DNA from: Bordetella genomosp. 4
GTDB lineage: Bacteria > Pseudomonadota > Gammaproteobacteria > Burkholderiales > Burkholderiaceae_B
DNA: 64,000 nt
Assembly (NCBI RefSeq): GCF_002261185.1
Contig: NZ_NEVQ01000008.1
Span: forward strand, 1-64,000
Direction: 5' to 3'
This document shows, in pieces, positions 44,928 to 53,864 of this stretch (the stretch's first letter is position 1; every line of letters starts with the position of its first letter). The position numbers and the translations under genes are program-made. The notes under the pieces were generated by a model. The model did no database searches. It was given only the letters and a program-made list of their open reading frames with translations, and was not told where the DNA came from.

Positions 44928-44982
44928 TGCCTTTGCGCTGCGCTCCGTACTGTTGCTTCACATCGCTCGGAACGCTTTGCAA

Positions 44983-45315
44983 TTAGCGGGCAACTGGCGG
45001 GTAGTCCAATTCACCGAAGGTGTATTGGCCCGTGGCTTTGGCTTCGGCCAGTTCGGCGCGAACTTGTTCGCGGGTCTTGCCGGACGTGGCGGAGACTTGA
45101 GGCGGATAGTCTTCTTCGCCAGAGGTCACCAGGCCAGCAGCCTTGGCTTGGGCCAATTCGGCGACGACTTGGGCGCGGGTCGGGGCGTTGGCATCGACAC
45201 GGCCATAAACGCCTTGGAAAGGCACGTTGTTGGGTTCGATGTTGGGCGAGGCGGCGTAGGCGCCGGCGCTCAGCAGGCTCATCGAAACTAGCAGGGCAGA
45301 AGTTAGGGTTTTCAT
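44983..45315 (-). CDS. DUF4148 protein, copy 1
   Basis: The 110-residue exported protein has a signal peptide (MKTLTSALLVSMSLLSAGAYA, cleavage after residue 21) and two DUF4148 repeats of the form TRAQVVAELAQAKAAGLVTSGEEDYP and TREQVRAELAEAKATGQYTF. The ATG 45315 has GGAGGT upstream. The first 40 residues or so are nearly identical to copy 2 and the upstream DNA is homologous. Function is unknown; the family is widespread in Burkholderiales and the product should be periplasmic. Confidence 0.92.
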   Translation of the reverse strand: MKTLTSALLVSMSLLSAGAYAASPNIEPNNVPFQGVYGRVDANAPTRAQVVAELAQAKAAGLVTSGEEDYPPQVSATSGKTREQVRAELAEAKATGQYTFGELDYPPVAR

Positions 45316-45531
45316 GATAAGACCTCCATTTGTCTGAATTTGGGATTGGAATCCGGCGGTCTTCCGTCGTGGTTCGTGTTTGGTTCCCGATGACTTCATT
45401 GTGCTCTTGCTGGAACCGAGGATAAACCCGGGTTTGTTGGAAATATTTTTCCATTTTCCTATGTAATTATCATTATTAATGATATTTGTAGGAAAAATGG
45501 AATTGATGTATTGGCGGCATGGACAAATGAA

Positions 45532-45559
45532 AGCCCCGCCACACGGATGTGACGGGGCT
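45532..45559 (-). terminator. Terminator-like hairpin at the edge of duplicated unit 1
   Basis: AGCCCCG(CCAC)...(GTGA)CGGGGCT forms a stem with a short loop and a TTTC tail on the minus strand. A homologous hairpin stands at 46300-46327 in the other unit, so it was copied with the gene. It lies 190 bp beyond copy 2. Confidence 0.7.
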
Positions 45560-45595
45560 CGGCTTGCTACTACAGCGATCAGGACTGCAACTTCA

Positions 45596-45667
45596 ACTAC
45601 TACAACTTCAACTGCTAAAACTACTACAACTTCAACTACTAAAACTACTGCTACTTCAACCACATAC
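45596..45667. repeat. 24-bp tandem repeat (about 3 copies)
   Basis: ACTACTACAACTTCAACTGC-TAAA occurs at 45596-45619, again with one change at 45620-45643, and in degraded form at 45644-45667, with a partial unit before. The strand is A/C/T rich and has very few G. It lies between the two duplicated DUF4148 units (45561-45752) and is present in neither homologous flank, so it was inserted or expanded after the duplication. Confidence 0.8.
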
Positions 45668-45752
45668 TGCACTTCACTGCTTGGTACTGCTACATCAACT
45701 GCAGGTACTGCTGCCGCCGCACCTTGTGAGCGCGGTGGCGCTTACCGCTCAC

Positions 45753-46082
45753 TTAGCGAACAACGGGATAGTCCAGTTCGCCAAAGGAGTATTGGCCGTT
45801 GGCTTTGGCTTGAGCCAGTTCGGCAACGACTTGGTCGTGGCTCTTGTTCGAGTGGTTGGCGATTTCCACGGGGTACTCTTGTTCGCCGTAGGTCACCAGG
45901 CCAGCAGCCTTGGCCTGAGCCAGATCAGCCACGACTTGGGCGCGGGTCGGGGCGTTGGCATCGACTTGGCCATAAACGCCTTGGAAGGGCACGTTGTTAG
46001 GTTCGATGTTGGGGGAGGCGGCGTAGGCGCCGGCACTCAACAGGCTCATCGAAACTAGCAGGGCAGAAGTTAGGGTTTTCAT
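45753..46082 (-). CDS. DUF4148 protein, copy 2
   Basis: The 109-residue exported protein shares the signal peptide and most of the mature N-terminus with copy 1 (ASPNIEPNNVPFQGVYGQVD versus YGRVD). Its repeats read AQVVADLAQAKAAGLVTYGE and QVVAELAQAKANGQYSFGEL. It also has a GGAGGT ribosome site, in the conserved leader AGACAAATGGAGGT. Duplicate of copy 1, diverged in its last 45 residues. Confidence 0.92.
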   Translation of the reverse strand: MKTLTSALLVSMSLLSAGAYAASPNIEPNNVPFQGVYGQVDANAPTRAQVVADLAQAKAAGLVTYGEQEYPVEIANHSNKSHDQVVAELAQAKANGQYSFGELDYPVVR

Positions 46083-46299
46083 GATACGACCTCCATTTGT
46101 CTGTGAATGTGGGATGGAGTCCGGCGGCTTTCCGTCGTGGTCCGTGTTTGTTTCCCGATGACTGAATTGTGCGCTTGTCAGGACCTGGGATAAACCCGGA
46201 TTTCATGAAAATATTTTTCCATTTTCATGAGTAATCAAATAAATAACGTGGATTTTTGGTGAAAATGGAATTGATATGTCGGGCGTGGTGAACAAATAA

Positions 46300-46327
46300 A
46301 GGCCCGTCACGCGAACGCGACGGGCCT
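46300..46327 (-). terminator. Terminator of DUF4148 copy 3 / edge of duplicated unit 2
   Basis: AGGCCCGTC at 46300-46308 pairs with GACGGGCCT at 46319-46327, with a TTTATTTG tail on the minus strand. It lies 58 bp beyond copy 3 and has a homologue in the other unit. Confidence 0.75.
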
Positions 46328-46385
46328 GCTGCGCCAAGCGACTGGTATGGCGCGTTTGCTGCCGAAAAAAGTGTAGGAATATCAG

Positions 46386-46973
46386 CTATTTACCATGCCC
46401 CCACAGCGTTTTGAGCGTATCTCGCAGTTTGTCGATCAGCGACCACTCACGAGTCGGCTCGCCAGGTTTGTTCTGAGCAGGCCGCATGGGTGTCGCTGGG
46501 TATTCTTGTTCGCCGTAGGTCACTAGGCCAGCGGCCTTGGCCTCGCTCAGTTCCGCACGCACCTGTTCACGGGTCTTGCTAGGGGCCGATGAAACTGTCG
46601 GTGCGGGATACTCTTGTTCGCCGTAAGTCACTTGGCCGGCTGCTTTGGCCTCTGCGAGCTCAGCGATGACTTGTTCCCGACTTTTTCCCGGAACGGAGGA
46701 TGCCTGGGGCATGGGGTATGGCTGCTCGCCGCGGGGTATCTCGCCTGCCTTGTTCGCCCGGACCGCCTCAGCGTGAACCTCTGCGCGGGTCAGTGCATGA
46801 GGGGCGACCCGGCCGTAGACCCCTTGGAAAGGCATATTGTTTGGTTCGATATTGGGCGAAGGCGTTTGCACGTGGCTAGCTGAGGGCGTGTCCCGATCGG
46901 GGGCTGGCGGCGCCTCAATGTCGGCTTCTGCCAGGTTGGTTGGGAGCGGTTGGCCTGAGGATACGGGTCTCAT
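46386..46973 (-). CDS. DUF4148-repeat protein without signal peptide, copy 3
   Basis: The 195-residue product has a Pro/Ala-rich polar N-terminus instead of a signal peptide, then the family core (PNIEPNNMPFQGVYGRV). Three DUF4148 units follow, two of them close copies (KSREQVIAELAEAKAAGQVT and KTREQVRAELSEAKAAGLVT, each followed by YGEQEYP). A Trp/Lys-rich C-terminal helix ends it. Its leader still contains AGACAAATGGAG, as in copies 1 and 2. It appears to be a divergent family member that lost export, or uses another start. Confidence 0.85.
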   Translation of the reverse strand: MRPVSSGQPLPTNLAEADIEAPPAPDRDTPSASHVQTPSPNIEPNNMPFQGVYGRVAPHALTRAEVHAEAVRANKAGEIPRGEQPYPMPQASSVPGKSREQVIAELAEAKAAGQVTYGEQEYPAPTVSSAPSKTREQVRAELSEAKAAGLVTYGEQEYPATPMRPAQNKPGEPTREWSLIDKLRDTLKTLWGHGK

Positions 46974-47201
46974 GGGGTAATCTCCATTTGTCTTTGGCCT
47001 TAAAACAATTCAGCGGCTTTTCCGTGTATTGAGTCTTGTGGCGTGTGAGGCGAGGGCCTCGCCGCTTGTCCGAGCCTGGAGACGATCAGGCTGCCTGAAA
47101 AATGTATTCCTATTGCCCATGGTAAGGGATTTCGTCGCGCTCCTTTGGCTGCGAAATCGGACACTTCCACCAAATTGTTTTGGGGCGGCCCGGCAATAAA
47201 A

Positions 47202-47224
47202 AACGCCGGCATCGAGCCGGCGTT
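47202..47224 (-). terminator. Terminator of the M16 protease gene
   Basis: AACGCCGGC at 47202-47210 pairs with GCCGGCGTT at 47216-47224, followed on the minus strand by TTTTTATT. It lies 50 bp past the protease stop. The rest of the 301-bp gap 46974-47274 holds no supported gene and is probably the leader and promoter of DUF4148 copy 3. Confidence 0.85.
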
Positions 47225-47274
47225 CCGAGGTAAATGCACACGCGACTTAGACGGGTGCTTGATGCAGCAAGCGG

Positions 47275-50040
47275 CTAGGGCGCCTTCTTTTTCTGTTGAG
47301 CGGCAAAATCCCCCGCCACGGCAGTGCTGAACGCCGCGGGTTGCAGATACTTGCGCAAAGCGGCATTGACCGAATCGGGGGTGAGCGCCTCGATTTTCTG
47401 ATCGAACTGAGCGGACCATTCGAAGGTCCGGCCGCGGCTCAGGTAGTCGACCCAGGCTGAGGCCAGCACGCTGTCTTGGGCACGAGACAGTTTGCGATAG
47501 TTCAGCAAGGCGGTGATGCCGTCTTCGATTTCCTTGGCCGAGAAACCGTCTTTCACGGCGCGGGCGAGTTCCTCTTTGATGGCGGTTTCCAGGCGCTCTC
47601 GGTTCTGCGGCGCGTAGATCGCATAGATCGTCCAGCTGCCCGACGGCTCGTACGAGGACACTGACAGGTTGCTGCGTACGTTGTACGACAGGCCTTCTTT
47701 TTCGCGGACGCGTTCCCACAGGCGTGAGGTTTCTGAGGTGCCCAGCAGGAAATTGGCCAAGTAAAGCGCAGGGAAATCCGGATCGGTGTCCTGCAGTTTG
47801 AGGGGCAGCCGCGAAATGTAGAAGGCATTGGCCTTGTCGGGCGTTTCGATATCGAAGTTTTGCGCTTTGATGTCGTGGTAAGGGTCGTCCAGGCGAGTGT
47901 ACGCCGGCGCCTTTTGCCAGCCCTTCAGCCCTTCGGTGAGGGATTGTTTGACTGCGTTGGCGTCAAACTCGCCGACGGCGGAGAACTTCACCGTACCTGC
48001 GCCGTAGAACCGCTTGTGAAAGGCCACCAGCGCATCCCGCTTGATGGCCTCGGTCTGTGCGAGGGCTTCATCAAAGGTAGGCACATAGCGCACATCGTCG
48101 GCCGGCCACGGGTTGTCCTGACGCGCCAGCGCACGGGAGGCCAAGGCAGTAGGCTCGGTCATGGCGCTGCGTATCGAGGTCAGCGCTTGACGTTGATATT
48201 CCTCGATTTCGGCTTCCGGGAAATTGGCGTTGCGCACGACGTCCAGCACCAGACTGACCAGCGCGGGCAGATGCTCGCCAGCGGCTGACATCGAGACAGT
48301 CAGATCGGTGCCGGAGCCGCTGAACGAGACTTGCGCTTGCAGCGCGTCGATACGGTCTTGAATCACTTGGCGCGACAGGGTAGGCGTGCCGCGTTCAAGC
48401 AGAGCGGCGACGGCCGCGGCGTTGATACGCTGGCCGCGAAGACTGGCCGCATCGCCAAACTGGATGAGCAATTCGGCCTGCACGCGCCCGCCGCGCGTGG
48501 CTTTAGGTAGCAAAGCCAGTTGGACGGCGCCGTTGGGCAAGTCCAGATTGTCGCGCTGCGTCAGCTTGTCGATGTTGGCCGGCGAGGGGTCAAAGACATC
48601 GGCCTGCTTGAAGTCGGCATCGCCTTTGTAGTCTTTCAGTGCTGCGTCCAAGTCTGCGCGCACTAATTGCGGCGCACGTTTCGGTTTTTCCGTCGGGATA
48701 TAACGGCCCTCGGTGCGATTGCTGGCGGTCAAATACTCGTTCGCGACGCGTTGCACGTCTGCGAGCTTGGCCTGTCGCACACGGTCACGATGCAAAAAGA
48801 GCAAGCGCCAGTCACCACCCGCGATGGCCTCTGACAGCGCGACGCCGATTTGCTCGGGGTCGGCATAGAGTTGTTGCCATGCGGTCAGCCATTTGCTGCG
48901 AGCGCGGTCCAGTTCCTCTTGGGTAAAGGGTTTTTTATCCAGCGATTCCAGGGTCGAGGTGAGGGTTTGAAGGGCTTTGTCCTGATTCATGCCGGGCTGC
49001 AGCTGGGCGCCGAACATGGCGACACCGGGATCGTGTTGATCCATGGTGAAACCGAAGACTTCCGCAGCCAACTTGGTGGGCACGAGGGCTTGGTATAGAC
49101 GGCCCGACGGGGTATCGGCCAGGATGGTCGCGGCCAGATCGAACGGGATGTAGTCGGGGCTGCCGGCCGGGGGAATGTGGTACATCGCGGCCACCAGCGG
49201 CGTGCCGCCCGCGCGTCGCAGGGTCACGGCGCGCTCGCCGTCTTGGACCGGCTCGACCGTGTATTCCGGCGGCAGCTTGCGTTCGGGCTTGGGCAGTTTG
49301 CCCAAGGTTTCGCTGATCGCCTCCAGCGTCGTTTGCGGATCAAAACTGCCGGCGACGATCAGGACGGCGTTATCGGGCTGGTAATACTCGTGATAGAAGG
49401 CACGCAGCTGGCCGACGTCGACATTTTCGACATCGGAGCGCGCGCCAATGGTGCTCTTGCCGTAGCTGTGCCATTGGTAGGCAGCGGCCTGCATTTTCTG
49501 CATCAGCACGCGAAATGGGTTGTTCTCGCCGCTTTCCATTTCGTTGCGGACCACGGTCATCTCAGAGTCGAGATCCTCTTTGGCAATCAAGGAGTTGACC
49601 ATGGCGTCAGCCTGCCAGCCCAGATACCATTTCAGCGTCTCGGGGTTTGCGGCAAAGCTGGCGAAGTAATTGGTGCGGTCGCTGGAGGTGGAGCCGTTGG
49701 CCTGCAGGCCGCGGCGGGAAAATTCGCCCAGGGCATTGCGAGTGGTGGGTGTGCCCTTGAATAGCATGTGTTCCAGCAAGTGCGCCATCCCGGTCTGGCC
49801 GTAGTTTTCCTGGCGCGAGCCGACCAGATAGGTCATGTTGACCGTGGTGGTCGGCTTGGAAGCATCCGGCGCCAGCAGTACGCGCAGGCCATTGGATAGG
49901 CGGTATTCCGTGATGCCCTCGACAGAGGTGACCTCTGTGATCCCAGCGGGTGTGGGCGCGGCCCCCGCCTGAAAGGCGAGAAATGACGTGACCAGCAGGG
50001 CGTTCAAGCGGGCGAATAGCCCCGAAAGCGAAAAACGCAT
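47275..50040 (-). CDS. M16-family zinc metallopeptidase (pitrilysin type, two-domain)
   Basis: The 921-residue protein (ATG 50040, GGA 8 bp upstream) has a signal peptide (about residues 1-27, ending AGAA) and four M16 modules. The N-terminal half has the inverted zinc motif His87-Leu-Leu-Glu90-His91 in [14 protein letters not shown] and the distal Glu region [10 protein letters not shown]. The C-terminal half lacks HxxEH and is the inactive partner ([17 protein letters not shown]). It should degrade peptides in the periplasm. A longer frame to 50115 lacks a ribosome site. Single gene, ending at its own terminator. Confidence 0.92.
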   Translation of the reverse strand: MRFSLSGLFARLNALLVTSFLAFQAGAAPTPAGITEVTSVEGITEYRLSNGLRVLLAPDASKPTTTVNMTYLVGSRQENYGQTGMAHLLEHMLFKGTPTTRNALGEFSRRGLQANGSTSSDRTNYFASFAANPETLKWYLGWQADAMVNSLIAKEDLDSEMTVVRNEMESGENNPFRVLMQKMQAAAYQWHSYGKSTIGARSDVENVDVGQLRAFYHEYYQPDNAVLIVAGSFDPQTTLEAISETLGKLPKPERKLPPEYTVEPVQDGERAVTLRRAGGTPLVAAMYHIPPAGSPDYIPFDLAATILADTPSGRLYQALVPTKLAAEVFGFTMDQHDPGVAMFGAQLQPGMNQDKALQTLTSTLESLDKKPFTQEELDRARSKWLTAWQQLYADPEQIGVALSEAIAGGDWRLLFLHRDRVRQAKLADVQRVANEYLTASNRTEGRYIPTEKPKRAPQLVRADLDAALKDYKGDADFKQADVFDPSPANIDKLTQRDNLDLPNGAVQLALLPKATRGGRVQAELLIQFGDAASLRGQRINAAAVAALLERGTPTLSRQVIQDRIDALQAQVSFSGSGTDLTVSMSAAGEHLPALVSLVLDVVRNANFPEAEIEEYQRQALTSIRSAMTEPTALASRALARQDNPWPADDVRYVPTFDEALAQTEAIKRDALVAFHKRFYGAGTVKFSAVGEFDANAVKQSLTEGLKGWQKAPAYTRLDDPYHDIKAQNFDIETPDKANAFYISRLPLKLQDTDPDFPALYLANFLLGTSETSRLWERVREKEGLSYNVRSNLSVSSYEPSGSWTIYAIYAPQNRERLETAIKEELARAVKDGFSAKEIEDGITALLNYRKLSRAQDSVLASAWVDYLSRGRTFEWSAQFDQKIEALTPDSVNAALRKYLQPAAFSTAVAGDFAAQQKKKAP

Positions 50041-50124
50041 AGCAAGCATCCATAACGGGCGAAAGTCGTTGGAGTGTATACGCAACGGATGGTTCCTATC
50101 CGACGCGGCGATCAAAATGCCCTA

Positions 50125-50138
50125 GTTCTATATAAGAC
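50125..50138. promoter_or_regulatory. Near-palindrome related to the 19235 site
   Basis: GTTCTATATAAGAC differs at two positions from the perfect palindrome GTCTTATATAAGAC at 19235-19248. It lies in the divergent gap between the M16 protease and the acetyltransferase, 85 bp before the protease start, and is followed by ACTGACTGACAG. It may be a site for the same unknown regulator. Confidence 0.35.
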
Positions 50139-50305
50139 TGACTGACAGTGCAGGGGACGCCGTTTTACGCGTTGCGGTGCTTTACCGTCGGAGAAGCCCG
50201 GCAAACCTCGCCGTTATAATTCGCCCGAACCAGTATGACGTCTGGCCTGCCTCAGGGCCGATGCGTATGCCGTCGTTCACCAGAAAGGCGACCCCGGACT
50301 TTCCA

Positions 50306-50863
50306 ATGAATTCCCATCTATCTCCTGCGTTGCCTGCCGGCGCCACGTTGGTCGAGTGTTCTTACGAACGCCACGCTGCGGCGATCCTGGAAATTTTCAA
50401 TGACGCCATCCTGACCTCGACGGCCTTGTACGACTACAAGCCGCGCACTTTGACCTCGATGCAGGCGTGGTTTCAGGCGAAAGCAGCAGGCGGCTTCCCT
50501 GTCGTCGGCTTTGAAAACGAGGCGGGCGCGTTGATGGGCTTTGCCAGTTACGGTTCGTTTCGCGCCTATCCCGCCAACAAATATACGGTCGAGCACTCGG
50601 TGTATGTCGAGAACCGTTTTCGCGGCAGAGGGCTGGCTGAGGCGCTGATGCGTATCGTGATCGACCGCGCCCGGCTGGCGCAATTGCATGTGCTGGTCGG
50701 TGGCATTGACGCCACGAACGAGGGCAGCATCAGGCTGCATGAGAAGCTCGGTTTTGTGCATGCCGGAACGATCCGGCATGCAGGCTTCAAGTTTGGACGC
50801 TGGCTGGATCTGGCGTTTTACCAGTTGATCCTCGATACCCCCGTCGAGCCGATTGACGGTTGA
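50306..50863 (+). CDS. GNAT N-acetyltransferase, phosphinothricin-acetyltransferase type
   Basis: The 185-residue enzyme has the Pat/YncA-like layout: IFNDAILTSTALYDYKPRTL near the N-terminus, EHSVYVENRFRGRGLAEALM with the acetyl-CoA loop RFRGRGLA, and GGIDATNEGSIRLHEKLGF. These enzymes acetylate small amines such as phosphinothricin or methionine sulfoximine. ATG 50306 gives the family start; ATG 50267 is an in-frame alternative. It is convergent with the VWA gene, 6 bp apart. Confidence 0.9.
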   Translation: MNSHLSPALPAGATLVECSYERHAAAILEIFNDAILTSTALYDYKPRTLTSMQAWFQAKAAGGFPVVGFENEAGALMGFASYGSFRAYPANKYTVEHSVYVENRFRGRGLAEALMRIVIDRARLAQLHVLVGGIDATNEGSIRLHEKLGFVHAGTIRHAGFKFGRWLDLAFYQLILDTPVEPIDG

Positions 50864-50869
50864 GCGGAA

Positions 50870-52042
50870 TTATTTCGATAACTGCCGCATCGCCTGTTCC
50901 AGGCCCGCGACGGTGACGGGGTACATGCGCTGTTGCATGATGTCGCGCAGCAGTGCGATGGACTGGCGATATTGCCACGATGCCGTGGGCTCGGGATTGA
51001 GCCACGCGGCTTTGGGCCAAGCATCGAGCAGTCGGCGCAGCCAGACTGCGCCAGGTTCTTTGTTGTAGTGCTCGACCGAGCCGCCTGGCTGCAGAATCTC
51101 GTACGGGCTCATGGTGGCATCGCCTACGATGATCAGCCGCCAATCCGGGTTGTATTTGCGCAGCACGTCCCAGGTGTCAAAGCGTTCGCTGTTGCGCCGG
51201 CGGTTGTTTTGCCACAGCGTTTCGTATGGGCAGTTATGGAAGTAATAGACCTCCAGATTGCGAAACTCGCTGCGCGCTGCGGAGAACAGTTCTTCGACGC
51301 GCGCGATATGGTCGTCCATGCTGCCGCCGACATCCAACAGCATCAGGACTTTGACCGTGTTGTGGCGTTCGGGTACGAGCCGCAAATCGAGGTGGCCGGC
51401 ATTGCGTGCCGTACTGGTGATGGTGTCGTCCAGATCCAGTTCCAGCTCTGCGCCCTCACGCGCAAAACGACGTAGCCGCCGTAATGCGACTTTGAAATTG
51501 CGCGTGCCCAGTTCGACTTGATTGTCGTAATCGCGAAACTGCCGCATGTCCCAGACTTTCACGCCGGTGCGGTTGCCGGCGGAATCGCCACCTACGCGTA
51601 TGCCTTCGGGGTGATAGCCGCCATTGCCAAAGGGGGACGTGCCGCCTGTGCCGATCCATTTGCTGCCACCGGCATGGCGTTCTTTTTGTTCCTCGAGGCG
51701 CTCTTTGAAGAGCTCCATCAATTTGTCCCAGCCGTGCTTTTCGATCGCGGCTTTTTCTTCAGGTGTCAGGCTCTTTTCGAATTGCTTGATCAGCCAGTCG
51801 AGCGGGATGTCCTTATCGGCGGGCAGTGCCGCCTCGATGCCGCGATAGTAGGCGCCAAAAGCGGCATCGTAGCGGTCGTAGAGCGACTCGTCTTTTACCA
51901 GTGCCGTGCGCGCCAGGAAATAAAAGTCATCGAGCGTGGGCGACATGACCTGGTGCTGCAGGGCTTCAAGCAGTGTCAGGTATTCCTTGACCGAAACCGG
52001 CAGTTTGTGTGCGCGCAGATGGTAGAAGAAGTCGATCAGCAT
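50870..52042 (-). CDS. VWA-domain protein (CoxE-like) partner of MoxR
   Basis: The 390-residue protein has an N-terminal helical region, a Gly-rich linker (HAGGSKWIGTGGTSPFGNGG) and a C-terminal von Willebrand A domain. Its MIDAS loop is LMLLDVGGSMDDH (residues 234-246), where the usual DxSxS is DxGxS, as in other CoxE-like proteins. It binds a metal-dependent partner. It starts 1 bp after the MoxR stop, so the two form a unit that probably remodels or matures a client complex. Confidence 0.9.
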   Translation of the reverse strand: MLIDFFYHLRAHKLPVSVKEYLTLLEALQHQVMSPTLDDFYFLARTALVKDESLYDRYDAAFGAYYRGIEAALPADKDIPLDWLIKQFEKSLTPEEKAAIEKHGWDKLMELFKERLEEQKERHAGGSKWIGTGGTSPFGNGGYHPEGIRVGGDSAGNRTGVKVWDMRQFRDYDNQVELGTRNFKVALRRLRRFAREGAELELDLDDTITSTARNAGHLDLRLVPERHNTVKVLMLLDVGGSMDDHIARVEELFSAARSEFRNLEVYYFHNCPYETLWQNNRRRNSERFDTWDVLRKYNPDWRLIIVGDATMSPYEILQPGGSVEHYNKEPGAVWLRRLLDAWPKAAWLNPEPTASWQYRQSIALLRDIMQQRMYPVTVAGLEQAMRQLSK

Positions 52043-52043
52043 G

Positions 52044-52916
52044 TCAGCGCCGGGTATTGCCGCGAGTCATGGCCGCCAGGCGTTCCAGCAGCTGCACGTC
52101 CTGTTCGTTTTTGAGCAGCGCACCCGCCATCATCGGGACGGAGGCTGCAGCGTGCGCTTCGATTTGCGAGGCCGTTGCGCCTTCGGCCAACAGCAGGCGC
52201 AGCCAGTCCAACAGCTCGGAGGTGGAGGGCTTCTTTTTCAGCCCGGGGGCTTCGCGCAGGGCAAAGAACGTGTCCAGCGCAGCACGCAAGACGTCTTGCT
52301 TCAGGTCGGGAAAATGCACCCCGACAATGTCGCGCATCGTTTCGCGATCCGGGAAGCGGATGTAGTGGAAAAAGCAGCGGCGCAGAAAGGCGTCAGGCAG
52401 GTCTTTTTCGTTGTTCGAGGTGATGATCACCAGCGGCCGGTGGCGTGCGGCAATGGTTTGACGCGTTTCGTAAACATGGAATTCCATGCGATCGAGTTCG
52501 CGCAGCAAGTCATTCGGAAACTCGATATCTGCCTTGTCGATCTCGTCGATCAGCAGCACCACAGGCTCGGGCGCGTCAAAGGCCTGCCATAGTGTTCCTT
52601 GCACGATGTAGTTGCGGATGTCGCGCACCTTTTCGTCGCCGAGCTGCGAGTCGCGCAAGCGTGATACGGCGTCGTATTCATACAGGCCCTGATGCGCCTT
52701 GGTGGTGGACTTGATGTGCCATTGCAGCAGCGGGCGCCCCAGCGCCAGTGCGACTTCCTCGGCGAGCATGGTCTTGCCGGTGCCGGGTTCGCCCTTGATC
52801 AACAAGGGGCGTTGCAGCGTCAGTGCAGCATTGACGGCCAGTTTGAGATCGTCGGTCGCGACGTAGCGGTCGGTTCCTTCGAAGCGGGATGCAGCGGGAC
52901 TCTGGGCAGCAGACAT
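52044..52916 (-). CDS. MoxR-family AAA+ ATPase
   Basis: The 290-residue ATPase has Walker A GEPGTGKT (42-49), Walker B VVLLIDEIDKAD, sensor 1 LVIITSNNEKDLPDAFLRRC and a Pro-rich sensor-2 helix region. MoxR proteins work with VWA partners as chaperones for metal-enzyme or complex assembly. ATG 52916 is preferred over the TTG two codons upstream. A two-gene unit with the VWA protein; no client enzyme is next to it. Confidence 0.93.
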   Translation of the reverse strand: MSAAQSPAASRFEGTDRYVATDDLKLAVNAALTLQRPLLIKGEPGTGKTMLAEEVALALGRPLLQWHIKSTTKAHQGLYEYDAVSRLRDSQLGDEKVRDIRNYIVQGTLWQAFDAPEPVVLLIDEIDKADIEFPNDLLRELDRMEFHVYETRQTIAARHRPLVIITSNNEKDLPDAFLRRCFFHYIRFPDRETMRDIVGVHFPDLKQDVLRAALDTFFALREAPGLKKKPSTSELLDWLRLLLAEGATASQIEAHAAASVPMMAGALLKNEQDVQLLERLAAMTRGNTRR

Positions 52917-53069
52917 AGGCAATGGCAGCGAAAGAAGGGCGGAGGGAGTCCGCGCTTGGGTTAGTATGGCTCAGCAACAATTATCGTACAATCGTCCGGG
53001 TTTGTAGCTGGGTTCAGGCCCGGCCGCTCATCCCGAGCACAGTTTTCAGCCTTACAAAGAGCCATTCCA

Positions 53070-53411
53070 ATGAAGTTGAAAACCTATCTGTCCTCGCTGG
53101 TTGTAGTGGTGTCCTGTGCGATCGCTGGTCAGGCGGCTGCTGCCGAGGCAGCACCGACCGGCAATATCCAGAACGCCAAAAGCAAAGTGTCCATGTGCAT
53201 CGGGTGCCATGGCATTCCTGGCTACAAAGCCAGTTTTCCCGAGCTCTATCATGTGCCGATGATTGCTGGCCAAAACGCCAAATATATCGAAGCCGCCCTC
53301 AATGAGTACAAAAAAGGCGCGCGCAGCCATCCCACCATGGATGCCATCGCGGGCAGCCTGAGCGACCAGGATATTGCCGACCTGGCCGCTTATTACTCTA
53401 ATCTCAAGTGA
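53070..53411 (+). CDS. Periplasmic c-type cytochrome, small (first of a pair)
   Basis: The 113-residue protein has a signal peptide (cleavage around residue 24, AAAAEA) and one haem motif Cys43-Ile-Gly-Cys46-His47. The likely axial Met lies in YHVPMIAGQNAKYI. The C-terminal SLSDQDIADLAAYYSNL is a class I cytochrome ending. It carries electrons in the periplasm. Its stop is 11 bp before the next cytochrome gene. Confidence 0.9.
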   Translation: MKLKTYLSSLVVVVSCAIAGQAAAAEAAPTGNIQNAKSKVSMCIGCHGIPGYKASFPELYHVPMIAGQNAKYIEAALNEYKKGARSHPTMDAIAGSLSDQDIADLAAYYSNLK

Positions 53412-53422
53412 TGCGAGGGCAC

Positions 53423-53788
53423 ATGATGAAACGCTATACGTTGATCTTGGCAGCAACCATGCTGGCCGCTGCCGGTGGCGGTGTGCAGGCCGAGGATCTG
53501 GCTGCCGGTAAAGCGGTATTCGATAAGTTCAACTGCGCCTCGTGTCATGGCGCGGATGCCAAGACATCGGTCGACCCGGCCTACCCTGTGCTGGCAGGGC
53601 AGCACGAGGATTATCTTATCCAGGCGCTAAAGGCCTACAGGCGAGGTGCCGCCGGCACGCCCGCCACGGCCAACGTGCGAAAAAATCCCATCATGGGAGC
53701 TTTTGCTGCGCAGTTGTCGGATCAGGACATCGAACATGTGGCGCAGTGGCTGTCCGCGCAGCCCAGTGATCTCGGTGTGCGCAAGTAA
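53423..53788 (+). CDS. Periplasmic c-type cytochrome, small (second of a pair)
   Basis: The 121-residue protein has a signal peptide (cleavage around residue 23, GVQA) and the haem motif Cys38-Ala-Ser-Cys41-His42. A candidate axial Met is in NPIMGAFAAQLSDQDIEHVA. ATG 53423 has GAGGGC upstream; the GTG at 53408 would overlap the first gene. It resembles the first cytochrome (YPVLAGQHEDYLIQALKAYR versus VPMIAGQNAKYIEAALNEYK), so the pair arose by duplication of a c553/c4-like unit. Confidence 0.9.
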   Translation: MMKRYTLILAATMLAAAGGGVQAEDLAAGKAVFDKFNCASCHGADAKTSVDPAYPVLAGQHEDYLIQALKAYRRGAAGTPATANVRKNPIMGAFAAQLSDQDIEHVAQWLSAQPSDLGVRK

Positions 53789-53864
53789 AACACGCCAAAT
53801 ATCGCCGCGCCGGTTCAGCTGATTTCTGTTGAGGGTTATGGTCGGCCGTCGTTGACGGCGGCCG

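Noticed and set aside
45540-45670. Possible CRISPR array at the 24-bp repeats
   Set aside because: The repeats are directly adjacent without spacers and no cas genes are present; it is a simple tandem repeat.
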